DNA of 64,000 nt from Bradyrhizobiaceae bacterium (GTDB lineage Bacteria > Pseudomonadota > Alphaproteobacteria > Rhizobiales > Xanthobacteraceae). A model generated the notes under the pieces. That model saw only the letters and a list, made by a program, of their open reading frames with translations. It did no database searches and had not been told where the DNA came from. Below are positions 52,522 through 60,994 of the stretch, piece after piece; the stretch's first letter is position 1; every line of letters starts with the position of its first letter. The translations under genes and the position numbers were made by a program. The stretch is from the NCBI GenBank assembly GCA_020853885.1, contig JADYXZ010000003.1:1-64000 (forward strand), read 5' to 3'.

Positions 52522-52891
52522 ACAATTTCCTTTCGTACTCGATGAGACGCTGGGTCTCCTTCAGAGCCTTGTAAAGGTTGTTGGTTAAGATGTGATTATT
52601 GATGCGGTCGAAATATGGCCGCGTGCTGGGCGCAGCCGCGAGCACGTCGCGGATCAGCTCGAAATACAGCGCATGATGCGCAGCGGGATCGTGCGCCAGG
52701 TACATGAGCTGGACGACCAGGTAGATCTTCTTGCAGGGCGTGTCGGCCTGGTGGACCGTGAGAATGTCCTTCTCGCGCAGGATCGGGGTGTCGCCTTCGA
52801 CCACCAGGCGGGTGCGCTGGTCGTCATTGGTGATCACGGAGTTGCCGATGATGACGCGCTCACCCGGCTTCAGCTCGACCTTGAGGCCCAC
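52457..52891 (-). CDS. flbT: Flagellin translation repressor FlbT
   Basis: A 144-residue protein. GLKVELKPGERVIIGNSVITN and LREKDIL, followed by CKKIYLVVQLMYLA, identify FlbT, which binds the flagellin mRNA leader and controls its stability until the hook is complete. It is the first gene of a flbT-flaF unit lying downstream of the flagellin gene. Confidence 0.92.
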   Translation of the reverse strand: MGLKVELKPGERVIIGNSVITNDDQRTRLVVEGDTPILREKDILTVHQADTPCKKIYLVVQLMYLAHDPAAHHALYFELIRDVLAAAPSTRPYFDRINNHILTNNLYKALKETQRLIEYERKLFEYAESDPGLCQNGAGDGKSA

Positions 52892-52947
52892 GAATCACCT
52901 CCTGTCTGCGACCGCGAATCTATTACCCGGCTTATTAAGAGATCGGC

Positions 52948-52979
52948 AAAAGAAAACGGCGGGACCAAGTCCCGCCGTT
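52948..52979 (-). terminator. Intrinsic terminator of the flagellin gene
   Basis: Stem AACGGCGGGA/TCCCGCCGTT, followed on the minus strand by TTTTCTTTT. It lies 25 bases past the flagellin stop codon and separates it from flbT. Confidence 0.85.
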
Positions 52980-53004
52980 CCATTCTTTGCATTCGTCCGA
53001 CTGA

Positions 53005-54171
53005 TCAGAACAGGCGGAGCACGCTCTGGTCGGCCTGCGCGGCAAGCGACAGGGCGACGGTCGAGAGCTGCTGGCGCGTCTGCAGGGCCAGCATGTTCGC
53101 GCTCTCCTCGTTCGTATCGGCGAGGGTCAGGTTGTCCGCGCCGACCTGGAGGACGTTGATCGTGTTCTTGGTGAACTCCTGACGGGCCTGCACGATCGAG
53201 AGGTTGGAACCGAACGTCGCGGCCTGGGTACGCAGGGTCGACAGCGCGTCGTCAAGCTCAGCGATCGCGGCATCGATGTTGGCATCGACCTGGAAGCCGT
53301 CACCGCTGATCGCGTTGATGCCGAGACCCGTTGCCGAGAAGTCGACGCCATTGATGGTCAGCGTGCTGGTGCCGCCCTCGTTGAACGTGACCGTGAGATT
53401 GTCACCGTCGATGAGGTTGACGCCGTTGAAGGAAGCGTCGCTAGCCATCTGCGTGATCTGCGTCAGCAGGGTGTTGTACTGGTTCTGCAGTTTCGTGCGA
53501 TCGGCGCTCGCCGTGTCCACAGTCACGGTGTCAACCGCTGCCTGCGTGGTGCCAGCGGTGAGGCCGAGCGCGGTAAGAACAGCCGCATTGCCGCCGATCG
53601 TGATCGAGTCGCCCGTGGTCCAGTTGAACTCGATAAAGTCATCGCCGTTGATCGCAGCGGTCACGCCGGTCAGGCCACCGAGTGCCGCAGTCAACTCGGC
53701 AAGCGTGTCCATGCTGGCGCCGCCGAATGTGATCGTCTGCACCGAGCCGGAACCGACCTGGATGGTCAAATCGCCGGCAGGTACAGCCGCTATGTCGCCG
53801 TCGGCGTCGAGTACGGCCGTACCGGTCACCGTCGTATCGTAGGTGTTGCTGGTTTCGGCCTCCGTCGCCGTCAGCGCCTGGCGGGCGACCGCCTGTGCGC
53901 TCTCGATCAGCTTGGTGATCGAGGAGATGCCCTTGTCCGCTTCCTGCAGCGTCTGCACCGCATTACCGACAGCGTCGAGCAGGCGGTTGAGGTCGCTTGC
54001 GCGCGCCGACAGGCTCTGCGACGTGAAGAAGTTGACGGGGTTGTCGAGGGCCGAGTTGACCTTCTTGCCGGTCGACAGGCGCTCTTGCGTCCGCGTCATC
54101 AGTTCCGCGGTGCTCTGCAACGACAGCAGGTTTTGGCGTACGCCTGCTGAGAGAGTGATGTCATTAGCCAT
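53005..54171 (-). CDS. fliC: Flagellin
   Basis: A 388-residue flagellin. The N-terminal coiled coil reads ITLSAGVRQNLLSLQSTAELMTRTQERLSTGKKVNSALDNPVNFF; the C-terminal one reads ARQEFTKNTINVLQVGADNLTLADTNEESANMLALQTRQQLSTVALSLAAQADQSVLRLF. The middle is about 200 residues of Thr/Asp/Gly-rich surface domain. It is exported and polymerised into the filament. Only one flagellin gene is in the window. The upstream 308 bp (54172-54479) contains no clear sigma-54 site and holds the repeat at 54399-54468. Confidence 0.95.
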   Translation of the reverse strand: MANDITLSAGVRQNLLSLQSTAELMTRTQERLSTGKKVNSALDNPVNFFTSQSLSARASDLNRLLDAVGNAVQTLQEADKGISSITKLIESAQAVARQALTATEAETSNTYDTTVTGTAVLDADGDIAAVPAGDLTIQVGSGSVQTITFGGASMDTLAELTAALGGLTGVTAAINGDDFIEFNWTTGDSITIGGNAAVLTALGLTAGTTQAAVDTVTVDTASADRTKLQNQYNTLLTQITQMASDASFNGVNLIDGDNLTVTFNEGGTSTLTINGVDFSATGLGINAISGDGFQVDANIDAAIAELDDALSTLRTQAATFGSNLSIVQARQEFTKNTINVLQVGADNLTLADTNEESANMLALQTRQQLSTVALSLAAQADQSVLRLF

Positions 54172-54398
54172 TTGGAGAAGCCCCTTCCTAGGATTACAGG
54201 ACTAGTTGCCGACCCCGTTCTGGGGCCGGTCGCGGGTTGTCGCATGCCCAAAGCTAATGTCGCGTTACCCGGCCGCGCCATCCAGGCGGGCGGATTGCGC
54301 AATAACTTCTTAGGAATTGAAGTCGCGTTCGGCGTGCGTTGTTTGCCGGACGACGCCGCAATCGCGGCAGTGGGCAATTTCTGCCGGGCGAGTCGCAC

Positions 54399-54468
54399 TC
54401 CGCTCATTCCCGCGAAAGCGGCGCTGGCCGCTCGCTTCGCTCGCCAGCGCGGCGCGGGGACGAGCGGA
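54399..54468. repeat. Palindromic repeat, TCCGCTC/GAGCGGA family, copy 5, with nested palindrome
   Basis: The outer ends match other copies, but the two inner hairpins are replaced by GCGCTGGC..GCCAGCGC, a 32-base palindrome at 54421-54452. It is essentially identical to the insert in copy 4 (41031-41062). It lies between the flagellin and flgN genes. Confidence 0.75.
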
Positions 54469-54479
54469 TAAGAGTTGGG

Positions 54480-54947
54480 TCAGCTCGCGCGGTTGAGCAC
54501 GACGGGGCGAGACGGGGCCTTGGTCGCCACGCGGCCGTCGGCGCTGTAGGCGCTGGGCGCCTGGTTGCGGGCGGCTTCGCCGGCGGCGCCGCGGATGATG
54601 CCCTCGGCGACATTCTGCGCAGTCGCGACGACACGCATGTTCAGCGCCAGAATGTCGCGGAAGGCGGCGTGGGCGGCGCGCAGCTCCTCGACGAGCGCAG
54701 GGACCGTGTGGCTGATGAAGGGCGCATTCGCCTTCAGCGTTTCGATCTCGCGCAGGTATTCGCTGGCGAGCGCCGCCTTCTCGGCGGCGAGCTCGCCCGC
54801 CTCGGACAGGCGGCCCGCTTTCACGAGCTGGGTCTCGTCCTGGAAGATCTTGACCAGCGCGACCATGCTGTCGCCGATGCGGGCCAGCAGGCTTTCCGCC
54901 TCCTCGCGGGTGGAGATCGCGTAACGCAGCGGGGTGGGGGCGGTCAT
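54480..54947 (-). CDS. flgN: FlgN-family flagellar export chaperone
   Basis: A 155-residue helical protein. TREEAESLLARIGDSMVALVKIFQDETQLVKAGRLSEAGELAAEKAALASEYLREIETL is the FlgN-like helical pair that binds FlgK and FlgL during export. Its ATG overlaps the flgJ stop (ATGA). The C-terminal tail is basic and flexible. Confidence 0.75.
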   Translation of the reverse strand: MTAPTPLRYAISTREEAESLLARIGDSMVALVKIFQDETQLVKAGRLSEAGELAAEKAALASEYLREIETLKANAPFISHTVPALVEELRAAHAAFRDILALNMRVVATAQNVAEGIIRGAAGEAARNQAPSAYSADGRVATKAPSRPVVLNRAS

Positions 54948-55240
54948 GACTGGGTCTCCTGCAGCGAAATCATGTGGCGCTCGACGTGATCGGCAAGGCC
55001 GATGCCGCCGGCGTGCGCAATGGCGCGGGCGAATTCTTCCGTGCGCAGCGAGCGCCAGATCTTCGATCCTTCGCCGCCGTCAAACGGGCCGTCTTCCTCG
55101 ACGTTCGCGAACATCTCTTCGAGCATGCCCTGAAGGAAAACCGACTCGAACTCGCGTGCGGTCTCCTTGATCCGGGCAGGGCTCAAGGGCTTGGCCGCCG
55201 CGGCGGGATGAACGGCGTCGGCGGCGAGGGCGGCCATCAC
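54944..55240 (-). CDS. flgJ: FlgJ-like rod-binding protein
   Basis: A 98-residue protein with only the FlgJ N-terminal domain (KETAREFESVFLQGMLEEMFANV and FARAIAHAGGIGLAD). The muramidase domain of enteric FlgJ is absent, which is normal in alphaproteobacteria, where a separate SagB-like enzyme does this. It overlaps both neighbours by four bases, giving an flgI-flgJ-flgN unit. Confidence 0.85.
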   Translation of the reverse strand: MMAALAADAVHPAAAAKPLSPARIKETAREFESVFLQGMLEEMFANVEEDGPFDGGEGSKIWRSLRTEEFARAIAHAGGIGLADHVERHMISLQETQS

Positions 55241-56349
55241 ATCACCTCGATCTCGGCCTGGATCGCGCCCGCGGCCTTGATCGCCTGCAGGATCGAGATC
55301 AGGTCGCGCGGCCCGACGCCGAGCGCATTCAATCCGTCAACCAGCTCACGCAAGGAGATGCCTTCGTTGACAATGCCGAGCTTGCGGCCTTCCTCGGTGA
55401 CGGTGATGGTGGAGCGCGGCACCTCGCGGGTCTGCCCCTGCGAGAACGGCGCGGGCTGACTGACGAGCGGCGCCTCGGTGACGGTGACGGTGAGATTGCC
55501 CTGGGCGACAGCGACGGTGGCCACGCGCACGTCGCGGCCCATGACGATGATGCCGGAGCGCTCGTCGATCACGACCTTGGCCGGCTGGTCGGGCTCCACC
55601 TGCAAGGGCTCGATTTCCGTCAGCAGTGCAACGATGTTGCCGTGATACTTCGCGGGAATGGTGAGCGAGACGGTGGCGCGGTCGATCGGCTCCGCGGCTT
55701 CGGCGCCGATGAAATCGTTGATGGCGCCGGCGATGCGTTTCGCGGTGGTGAGGTCGGGGTTGCGGAGCGCGAGCCGCAGCGAGGTCATGCGGTTCAGCGC
55801 GAAGTCGATCTCGCGCTCGACCACGGCGCCGTTGGAGATGCGGCCGACCGTCGGTACGCCGCGCACGATCTTGGCGGCGTCGCCTTCGGCCTGGAAGCCG
55901 GCGACGGCGACGGTGCCCTGGGCGACGGCATAGACGTTGCCGTCGGCGCCGAGGAGCGGGGTCACGAGCAGCGTGCCGCCCTGCAGGCTCTTGGCGTCGC
56001 CGAGCGCGGACACCACGACGTCGACGCGGGTGCCCTGGGTGGCGAAGGCGGGCAGATTGCCGGTGACCATGACGGCGGCGACATTGCCGGTGCGGAGTTG
56101 CGCGCCACGGATGTTGACGCCGAGCCGTTCCAGCATCGCCTGCAGGCTCTGGCGGGTGAAGGGCGAGTTGTTGAGGCCGTCGCCGGTGCCGTTGAGGCCG
56201 ACCACGAGGCCATAGCCGATCAACTGGTTGTCGCGAACGCCTTCGATGTCGGCGAGGTCCTTGATGCGGGAGCCGGCCTCGGCCGCGCCGCAAAGGATCG
56301 CCAACGCCGCAAGCAGCGCCGGAATATGAAGTCTGAGCATTCTACGCAT
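55237..56349 (-). CDS. flgI: Flagellar P-ring protein FlgI
   Basis: A 370-residue protein with a signal peptide (about 1-23, GAAEA) and the FlgI core SRIKDLADIEGVRDNQLIGYGLVVGLNGTGDGLNNSPFT. It forms the P ring around the rod in the peptidoglycan. The ATG at 56349 is chosen because the sigma-54 promoter at 56400-56414 would lie inside any longer frame. It leads the flgI-flgJ-flgN unit. Confidence 0.92.
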   Translation of the reverse strand: MRRMLRLHIPALLAALAILCGAAEAGSRIKDLADIEGVRDNQLIGYGLVVGLNGTGDGLNNSPFTRQSLQAMLERLGVNIRGAQLRTGNVAAVMVTGNLPAFATQGTRVDVVVSALGDAKSLQGGTLLVTPLLGADGNVYAVAQGTVAVAGFQAEGDAAKIVRGVPTVGRISNGAVVEREIDFALNRMTSLRLALRNPDLTTAKRIAGAINDFIGAEAAEPIDRATVSLTIPAKYHGNIVALLTEIEPLQVEPDQPAKVVIDERSGIIVMGRDVRVATVAVAQGNLTVTVTEAPLVSQPAPFSQGQTREVPRSTITVTEEGRKLGIVNEGISLRELVDGLNALGVGPRDLISILQAIKAAGAIQAEIEVM

Positions 56350-56399
56350 CGACGGGCTCCCCAGCTTGTCGATGGTCGCAAGTGACCGGGGACTGCCAT

Positions 56400-56414
56400 G
56401 CGAGGGGCGTGCCA
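56400..56414 (-). promoter_or_regulatory. Sigma-54 promoter for flgI
   Basis: Read on the minus strand: TGGCACGCCCCTCGC, with GG-N10-GC in place. It lies 51 bases before the flgI start. The TGGCACG block is identical to the flgF promoter. Confidence 0.8.
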
Positions 56415-56592
56415 GTCCGTCTTCGCGCATAAGAACTTGATAAGGTTAATCTTTTCTCTACGCTGCCCGGCCGCCAAATGCGCAAAGTCTGCCGGGCCGG
56501 CAAAATCTGCCGGGGAATTTACCCGGTATTAACCGTAAGAACCGAGTGTTGGCGCGGGGTTCCAGCGTTCCTTCGCCGGAATGGGGGCAGCA

Positions 56593-57018
56593 ATGCGAAT
56601 ACTTCCCGCAGCGCAAAATGGCGTGACCGCGGCGACGTCGGCCCGCCGGGCGACCGGAACTTCCGGCTTCTCCGTCGATGAGGGCGCGACTACAAAGTCG
56701 GCCTCGGCGACCGGCGCCGCGCTCGGCATCCAGAGCATCGACGCGCTGCTCGCGCTGCAGGGGGTGGAGGACGCGACCGAGCGGCGGAAGCGGTTCGCGC
56801 GGCGCGGAAGCTCGGCGCTCGATCTGCTCGACAAGCTCAAGGTCGAAATTCTCGAGGGCCGTGTCGGGCTGGACACATTGCGCCGGCTCGAGGTGATGCT
56901 GGAGGGGCTCGCCGAGCGCAGCGGCGAACGCGGGCTCGATGACGTGCTCGACGCCATCGGCGTGCGGGTCGCGGTCGAGATCGCCAAGCGGCAGCCGGCG
57001 GCCGCGCCGGCGGTCTAG
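56593..57018 (+). CDS. fliX: Flagellar assembly regulator FliX
   Basis: A 141-residue protein. The start MRILPAAQNGV and the helical core LGIQSIDALLALQGVEDATERRKRFARRGSSALDLLDKLKVEILEGRVGLDTLRRLE are typical of FliX, which in Caulobacter gates the sigma-54 activator FlbD until the basal body is built. An ATG twelve bases earlier is possible, but the MRI start is the family norm. It is divergent from flgI. Confidence 0.85.
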   Translation: MRILPAAQNGVTAATSARRATGTSGFSVDEGATTKSASATGAALGIQSIDALLALQGVEDATERRKRFARRGSSALDLLDKLKVEILEGRVGLDTLRRLEVMLEGLAERSGERGLDDVLDAIGVRVAVEIAKRQPAAAPAV

Positions 57019-57160
57019 CTGCCCGCGTTCTAGTCAGGTCCCGTTCCCCGATCCACTAAAAAATTTCGTGACGGTTGAACGACGCGGTTCGCTGTTGTCG
57101 GCGGCGTCCGCTGTCGCTATAAGCCCGCGCCACGGGGTGGCGTGGGTGAGGAAAATGCCT

Positions 57161-57577
57161 ATGACCTTGCTGAAGGATCGCGAATATCGGCCTTCCGATG
57201 ACGAGCCCTTCATGAACGAGCGCCAGCGGGAATATTTCCGCCAGAAGCTCCTGCGCTGGAGGGACGAAATTCTCCGCGAGAGCCGCGAGACCATCCAGCA
57301 CCTGCAAAGCGAAAACGAAAACCAGCCGGACATCGCCGACCGCGCGTCGTCGGAAACCGACCGCTCGATCGAGCTGCGAGCGCGCGACCGTCAGCGCAAG
57401 CTGATCGCCAAGATCGACGCCGCACTCGAACGCATCGAGGACGGCACCTACGGCTACTGCGAAGAAACGGGCGAGCCGATTTCGCTCCGCCGCCTGGAAG
57501 CGCGCCCGATCGCGACGCTCTCCATCGAGGCGCAGGAGCGGCACGAGCGCCGTGAGCGGGTTTATCGGGACGAGTAA
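57161..57577 (+). CDS. dksA: DksA/TraR family RNA-polymerase-binding factor
   Basis: A 138-residue protein. The long coiled coil QREYFRQKLLRWRDEILRESRETIQHLQ and the DRASSETDRSIELRARDRQRKLI tip carry the acidic residues that enter the polymerase secondary channel. The zinc finger is reduced to a single cysteine (YGYCEETGEPI, then ARPIATLSIEAQERHE), as in many alphaproteobacterial DksA proteins. It mediates the ppGpp response. Downstream there is a partial tandem duplication of its own 3' end. Confidence 0.9.
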   Translation: MTLLKDREYRPSDDEPFMNERQREYFRQKLLRWRDEILRESRETIQHLQSENENQPDIADRASSETDRSIELRARDRQRKLIAKIDAALERIEDGTYGYCEETGEPISLRRLEARPIATLSIEAQERHERRERVYRDE

Positions 57578-57620
57578 GTCCGGGGCGCGAGCGGGTGTAT
57601 CGCGACGAGCAGGTCGGGGG
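57554..57620 (+). repeat. Imperfect tandem duplication of the dksA 3' end
   Basis: Two 32-base units (57554-57585 and 57589-57620) share 27 positions. The first covers the last codons and stop of dksA; the second lies just outside. In the second copy the stop codon position reads CAG instead of TAA, so it is not translated in the current frame. Confidence 0.7.
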
Positions 57621-57631
57621 CCGTCTGTTGC

Positions 57632-57827
57632 CGTCATTGCGAGGCGCGTAGCGCCGAAGCAATCCAGTTTTTCGGCGACTTTAGCGTGGCGCATGTTCTT
57701 GGCGGCGAACCGGTGCCCACCCCCCGATCAAGTCGGGGGCAGGCTTTCGCCGGAACATGCGCTGGATTGCTTCGCGGAGCCTGTCATCGGGCCGCGCGAA
57801 GCGCGGACCCGTTGGCTCGCAATGACG
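57632..57827. repeat. Palindromic repeat, CGTCATTGCGAGG type, enlarged copy 2
   Basis: The left half (57632-57667) and right half (57762-57827) are the same as copy 1 at 46520. Between them are about 94 bases with their own inverted repeat (GCGCATGTTC...GAACATGCGC) and an inner CCCCGA..TCGGGG stem. The right half also has an extra CGCGCGAAGCGCG insert. It fills the 444-bp gap 57578-58021, where no gene is seen. Confidence 0.75.
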
Positions 57828-58021
57828 CCGGCGGGCGGCGAATCGCGGTCCCTTCATAAAATTCCCGAGTCGACACAAAGGGATCACGCGCATCCCTGCG
57901 ATGCCGATTCACGTCTCTCATCCGCCGATTCAGCAATCTCGGAATCCGATTCAACGATTGTCGCCACCGTCCGGCTACACACATCGAATGACAGGTGCCG
58001 GCCGGAGCCTATACTTCCCCG

Positions 58022-59206
58022 ATGACGCAGAAGTCTCTTCCGAGCGGGATCGTCGCCCTCGGCTTCGTCTCCATGTTCATGGACATCTCGTCGGAGATGA
58101 TCCACAGCCTGCTGCCGATCTTTCTCGTCAGCGTGCTCGGCGTCGGCGCTCTCGCCGTGGGCATCATCGAGGGCATTGCGGAAGCGACGGCGTCGGTGGC
58201 GAAGGTGTTTTCCGGCGCGATCAGCGACTGGACGCGCAAGCGCAAACCGCTGGTGCTGCTCGGCTACGGGCTCGCTGCCGTCACCAAGCCGCTCTTCCCG
58301 CTCGCAGCGGGGGCAGGCGCGGTCCTGTTCGCGCGCTTCGTCGACCGGATCGGCAAGGGTATCCGCGGGGCGCCGCGCGATGCGCTGATCGCCGATCTCG
58401 CGCCGCCCGCGATGCGCGGCGCCGCCTATGGCCTGCGGCAGTCGCTCGACACGGTGGGCGCGTTTCTCGGGCCGGCGCTGGCGATGCTCTTTATGCTTCT
58501 GTTCGCCGGCGACTTCCGGCTGGTGTTCTGGATTGCCGTGCTGCCGGCATTTGTCGCCGTTGCGCTCATCATCTTCTTCGTCCGCGAGCCGGAGCTGCCC
58601 GCCGCCGCGACGAAGCCGAAGTTTCCGATTCAGCGCAGCGAGATCGCGCGGCTCGATCTGCAATACTGGCTGGTCGTCGCCTTTGCGACCTTTCTCACGC
58701 TCGCGCGCTTCAGCGAGGCGTTCCTGCTGCTGCGCGCCGACAGCGTGGGGCTCGCCGCGGCCTACGTGCCGGCCGTATTCATCGCCATGAACGTCGTCTA
58801 TGCGGCGAGCGCTTATCCGTTGGGGCGGCTCGCCGATCACGCCAACCGGCGCACGTTGCTCGCGGGCGGGATCACTGCGCTGATCGCGGCGGATCTCGTG
58901 CTCGTTGTGGCGGGTTCGATACCCGTGATGTTCGTCGGCGTTGCGCTGTGGGGGCTGCACATGGGCGCGACCCAGGGATTGCTTTCGGTGCTGATCGCCG
59001 ACGCGGCACCTGCCGACCTGCGGGGAACCGCGTTCGGCTTGTTCAACCTGATCACCGGCGCTGCGCTGCTCGCCGCGAGCGTGATCGCGGGCGCGCTCTG
59101 GAGCGCAGTGGGGCCGGCCATGACGTTCATTGCCGGCGCAGCATTTTCACTGATCGCGCTCGTCGGGCTTTACGCGGTACGCGCAGGAAAGCCGGCGAAG
59201 CCGTGA
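58022..59206 (+). CDS. MFS transporter
   Basis: A 394-residue transporter with twelve predicted membrane helices. The loop 2-3 motif reads GAISDWTRKRKPLVLLGYGL and the later repeat PLGRLADHANRRTLL. The DRIGKGIRGAPRDALIAD segment between helices 4 and 5 is characteristic of a group annotated as multidrug or unknown MFS proteins. It is convergent with the DUF6789-like gene. The substrate is unknown. Confidence 0.85.
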   Translation: MTQKSLPSGIVALGFVSMFMDISSEMIHSLLPIFLVSVLGVGALAVGIIEGIAEATASVAKVFSGAISDWTRKRKPLVLLGYGLAAVTKPLFPLAAGAGAVLFARFVDRIGKGIRGAPRDALIADLAPPAMRGAAYGLRQSLDTVGAFLGPALAMLFMLLFAGDFRLVFWIAVLPAFVAVALIIFFVREPELPAAATKPKFPIQRSEIARLDLQYWLVVAFATFLTLARFSEAFLLLRADSVGLAAAYVPAVFIAMNVVYAASAYPLGRLADHANRRTLLAGGITALIAADLVLVVAGSIPVMFVGVALWGLHMGATQGLLSVLIADAAPADLRGTAFGLFNLITGAALLAASVIAGALWSAVGPAMTFIAGAAFSLIALVGLYAVRAGKPAKP

Positions 59207-59226
59207 GTCTCTAATTCCGGGCTGGC

Positions 59227-59868
59227 TCAGGCGCCGATCTTCGGGCGACGTACCGGCTTGCGGGATCTGGGTTGCCGTCCGTTGGTGCGCGCGGCTTCGA
59301 TCGGCACGACCTCCGCCGGTGCGGCAACAAGCGTGGCGTCCGGCTCGTCGATCGAGGGCAGGGCGGCGGCTGGCTCCTGCACCGCCGTCTCGACGCGCAC
59401 CGCGGCGGCCGGCTTGGGCGGCCGCAGGTCGCGATAGCGGATCGGCATGCCCTGCAGCAGCAGCCAGCCGTAGGTCCGCCCCATCACGTCGCCAAAGACA
59501 ATGTGCAGCGCGAGCACGGCGAGCGGCAGCAGAACACCGTAGCCCAGTCCGAACGGGCCGAAGCCGGCGAGCGGCAGGAGTGATATCATCATCACGAACC
59601 AGGCCACGCCGGCGAACACGACGCCGCGCTGGCGCAGGTTGTCGCCGGGCAGATCCGGATCGAGCCAGGCGAACAGGGCGCCCCAGGTGGCGCCGATCAG
59701 GAAATGCAACACCCAGCCGACGGCGCGCCCGGCGCCGAACAGGCTTCCGAGCAGCGCGGCGAAATCGAGCTCGGGCATGAACCCGTACTCGGCATTCAGC
59801 TGCAGGACGGCGGCGAGCACCGCGGCCGCGAACAGTCCCGCCCCTGCGCCCCTGTACACGTAGCTCAA
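59227..59868 (-). CDS. DUF6789-like membrane protein
   Basis: A 213-residue protein with four or more membrane helices and a cytoplasmic C-terminal tail rich in Ala, Pro, Glu and Arg (PRSRKPVRRPKIGA). It starts at a TTG with AGGAG eight bases upstream. VLHFLIGATWGALFAWLDPDLPG and FGPFGLGYGVLLPLAVLALHIVFGDVMGRTYG suggest DUF6789 or a YagU-like relative. It does not belong to the flagellar operon; a terminator lies between. Confidence 0.6.
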   Translation of the reverse strand: MSYVYRGAGAGLFAAAVLAAVLQLNAEYGFMPELDFAALLGSLFGAGRAVGWVLHFLIGATWGALFAWLDPDLPGDNLRQRGVVFAGVAWFVMMISLLPLAGFGPFGLGYGVLLPLAVLALHIVFGDVMGRTYGWLLLQGMPIRYRDLRPPKPAAAVRVETAVQEPAAALPSIDEPDATLVAAPAEVVPIEAARTNGRQPRSRKPVRRPKIGA

Positions 59869-60021
59869 CGCACGACTCCTGGTTTCCCTGGCGGCGAAGT
59901 TGAGAATGAATAAGGCGCAAGAAAGTTCCGCCGGTTGCAGAAATGGGGCGGACTTGGCTGAAAGTTGAATCGAAGTGGCCGGGCAGGAACACGATCGCGC
60001 GATCCGGGCCGCGACGGCCGC

Positions 60022-60064
60022 AAAAAGAGAGCGCGGCGGCCGGGGGGAGCTTCGGCCGCCGCGC
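60022..60064 (-). terminator. Intrinsic terminator of the flgF-flgG-flgA-flgH operon
   Basis: Perfect 11-bp arms (GCGCGGCGGCC/GGCCGCCGCGC) followed on the minus strand by TCTCTTTTTG. It lies about 130 bases past the flgH stop. The interval 59869-60194 holds no gene, only this hairpin, a CCGTTCC/GGAACGG stem and the palindrome at 60140. Confidence 0.85.
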
Positions 60065-60139
60065 GATGACCGTTCCAGGGAGCGGGAACGGCCGGAGGAC
60101 GGGGCCGGGGTCACGAGCCGGCCCGCCTCCGATTTCTTC

Positions 60140-60189
60140 GGGCATGATCCCTGGCGAAAACCGGCTCCCGCCGTTCGCGGATCATGCCC
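60140..60189. repeat. Palindromic repeat, GGGCATGATCC type
   Basis: Arms GGGCATGATC and GATCATGCCC with an inner CGAAAACCGGCTCCC segment. This is the widespread Hyphomicrobiales palindrome of GATCATGCCC form. It lies five bases past the flgH stop codon. Confidence 0.75.
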
Positions 60190-60194
60190 GGTCC

Positions 60195-60944
60195 TCACCA
60201 GGGCAGGATGATGTCGAGCACCTGCTGGCCGTATCTCGGTTGCTGCACGTCGGTGATCTGGCCGCGGCCGCCATAGGCGATGCGGGCCTGCGCGATCTTC
60301 GTCGAGACGATCGTGTTGTCGGCTTCGATGTCCTCCGGCCGCACGATGCCGCCGACGACGAGTTCGCGCAGCTCGAAGTTGACGCGGATCTCCTGCCGGC
60401 CCTCGATCACCATGTTGCCGTTCGGCAGCACCTGGGTGACGACGGCGGCGACGTTGGTCTGCAAGTCCTCGGAGCGGTTGACCGAGCCCTTGCCTTCGGT
60501 GGTGGCGGTGGAATCCGTCGAGATCAGCGTGCCTGGGATCTGCACCTTCTTGAAGATCGGCACCTTGCTGAGGCCGAGCAGATCGTTGACGCCGGCTTCC
60601 TCCTCGCTCTTGCGGCTGCGCTTGGTCTCGTTGTCGATCGTCGCCTTGTCGGTGATCTTCACCTTGACGGTGAGGATGTCGCCGACCTGATGCGCGCGCT
60701 GATCCTTGAAGAAGGCGCGCGAGCCGGAACGCCACAATGAATTCGGATTGTAGGCGGCCGGCATCGGGTCGGGCATCGGCATATGCACCGGCCGGTAGCC
60801 CGCCTGCGTCGTCGGGTTCTCGATGGCGGAGAGGCTCGGCGGCGAGCCGATGTCGGCGAAGCGGTCGACGGCGCTGCAGCCGGAGAGCAGTGCGGCGGTC
60901 AGCGCGGCCAGCACGACTCTTTGTGGACGCTGTCGGATCGGCAT
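60195..60944 (-). CDS. flgH: Flagellar L-ring protein FlgH
   Basis: A 249-residue lipoprotein. The signal peptide ends in the lipobox LSGC (Cys23), and NSLWRSGSRAFFKDQRAHQVGDILTVKVKITDKATIDNETKRSRKS is the FlgH core. It forms the outer-membrane ring of the motor. The ATG at 60944 with a GAGG site fits the signal peptide; a start at 60998 that overlaps the flgA stop would give a longer n-region and is possible. Confidence 0.9.
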   Translation of the reverse strand: MPIRQRPQRVVLAALTAALLSGCSAVDRFADIGSPPSLSAIENPTTQAGYRPVHMPMPDPMPAAYNPNSLWRSGSRAFFKDQRAHQVGDILTVKVKITDKATIDNETKRSRKSEEEAGVNDLLGLSKVPIFKKVQIPGTLISTDSTATTEGKGSVNRSEDLQTNVAAVVTQVLPNGNMVIEGRQEIRVNFELRELVVGGIVRPEDIEADNTIVSTKIAQARIAYGGRGQITDVQQPRYGQQVLDIILPW

Positions 60945-60994
60945 GGCGGCCTCGCTTGCTACAGGAACGAATGAACGATCGGGGTGCAGCGGAT

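Noticed and set aside
54944..55240. FlgJ as a truncated gene
   Set aside because: A single rod-binding domain is the normal form in alphaproteobacteria.
56350..56430. A longer FlgI starting at 56430
   Set aside because: The signal peptide begins at 56349 and a strong sigma-54 promoter lies inside the longer frame.
57161..57577. DksA as a decayed gene because the zinc finger lacks cysteines
   Set aside because: Many alphaproteobacterial DksA proteins have this reduced finger; the coiled-coil tip is intact.
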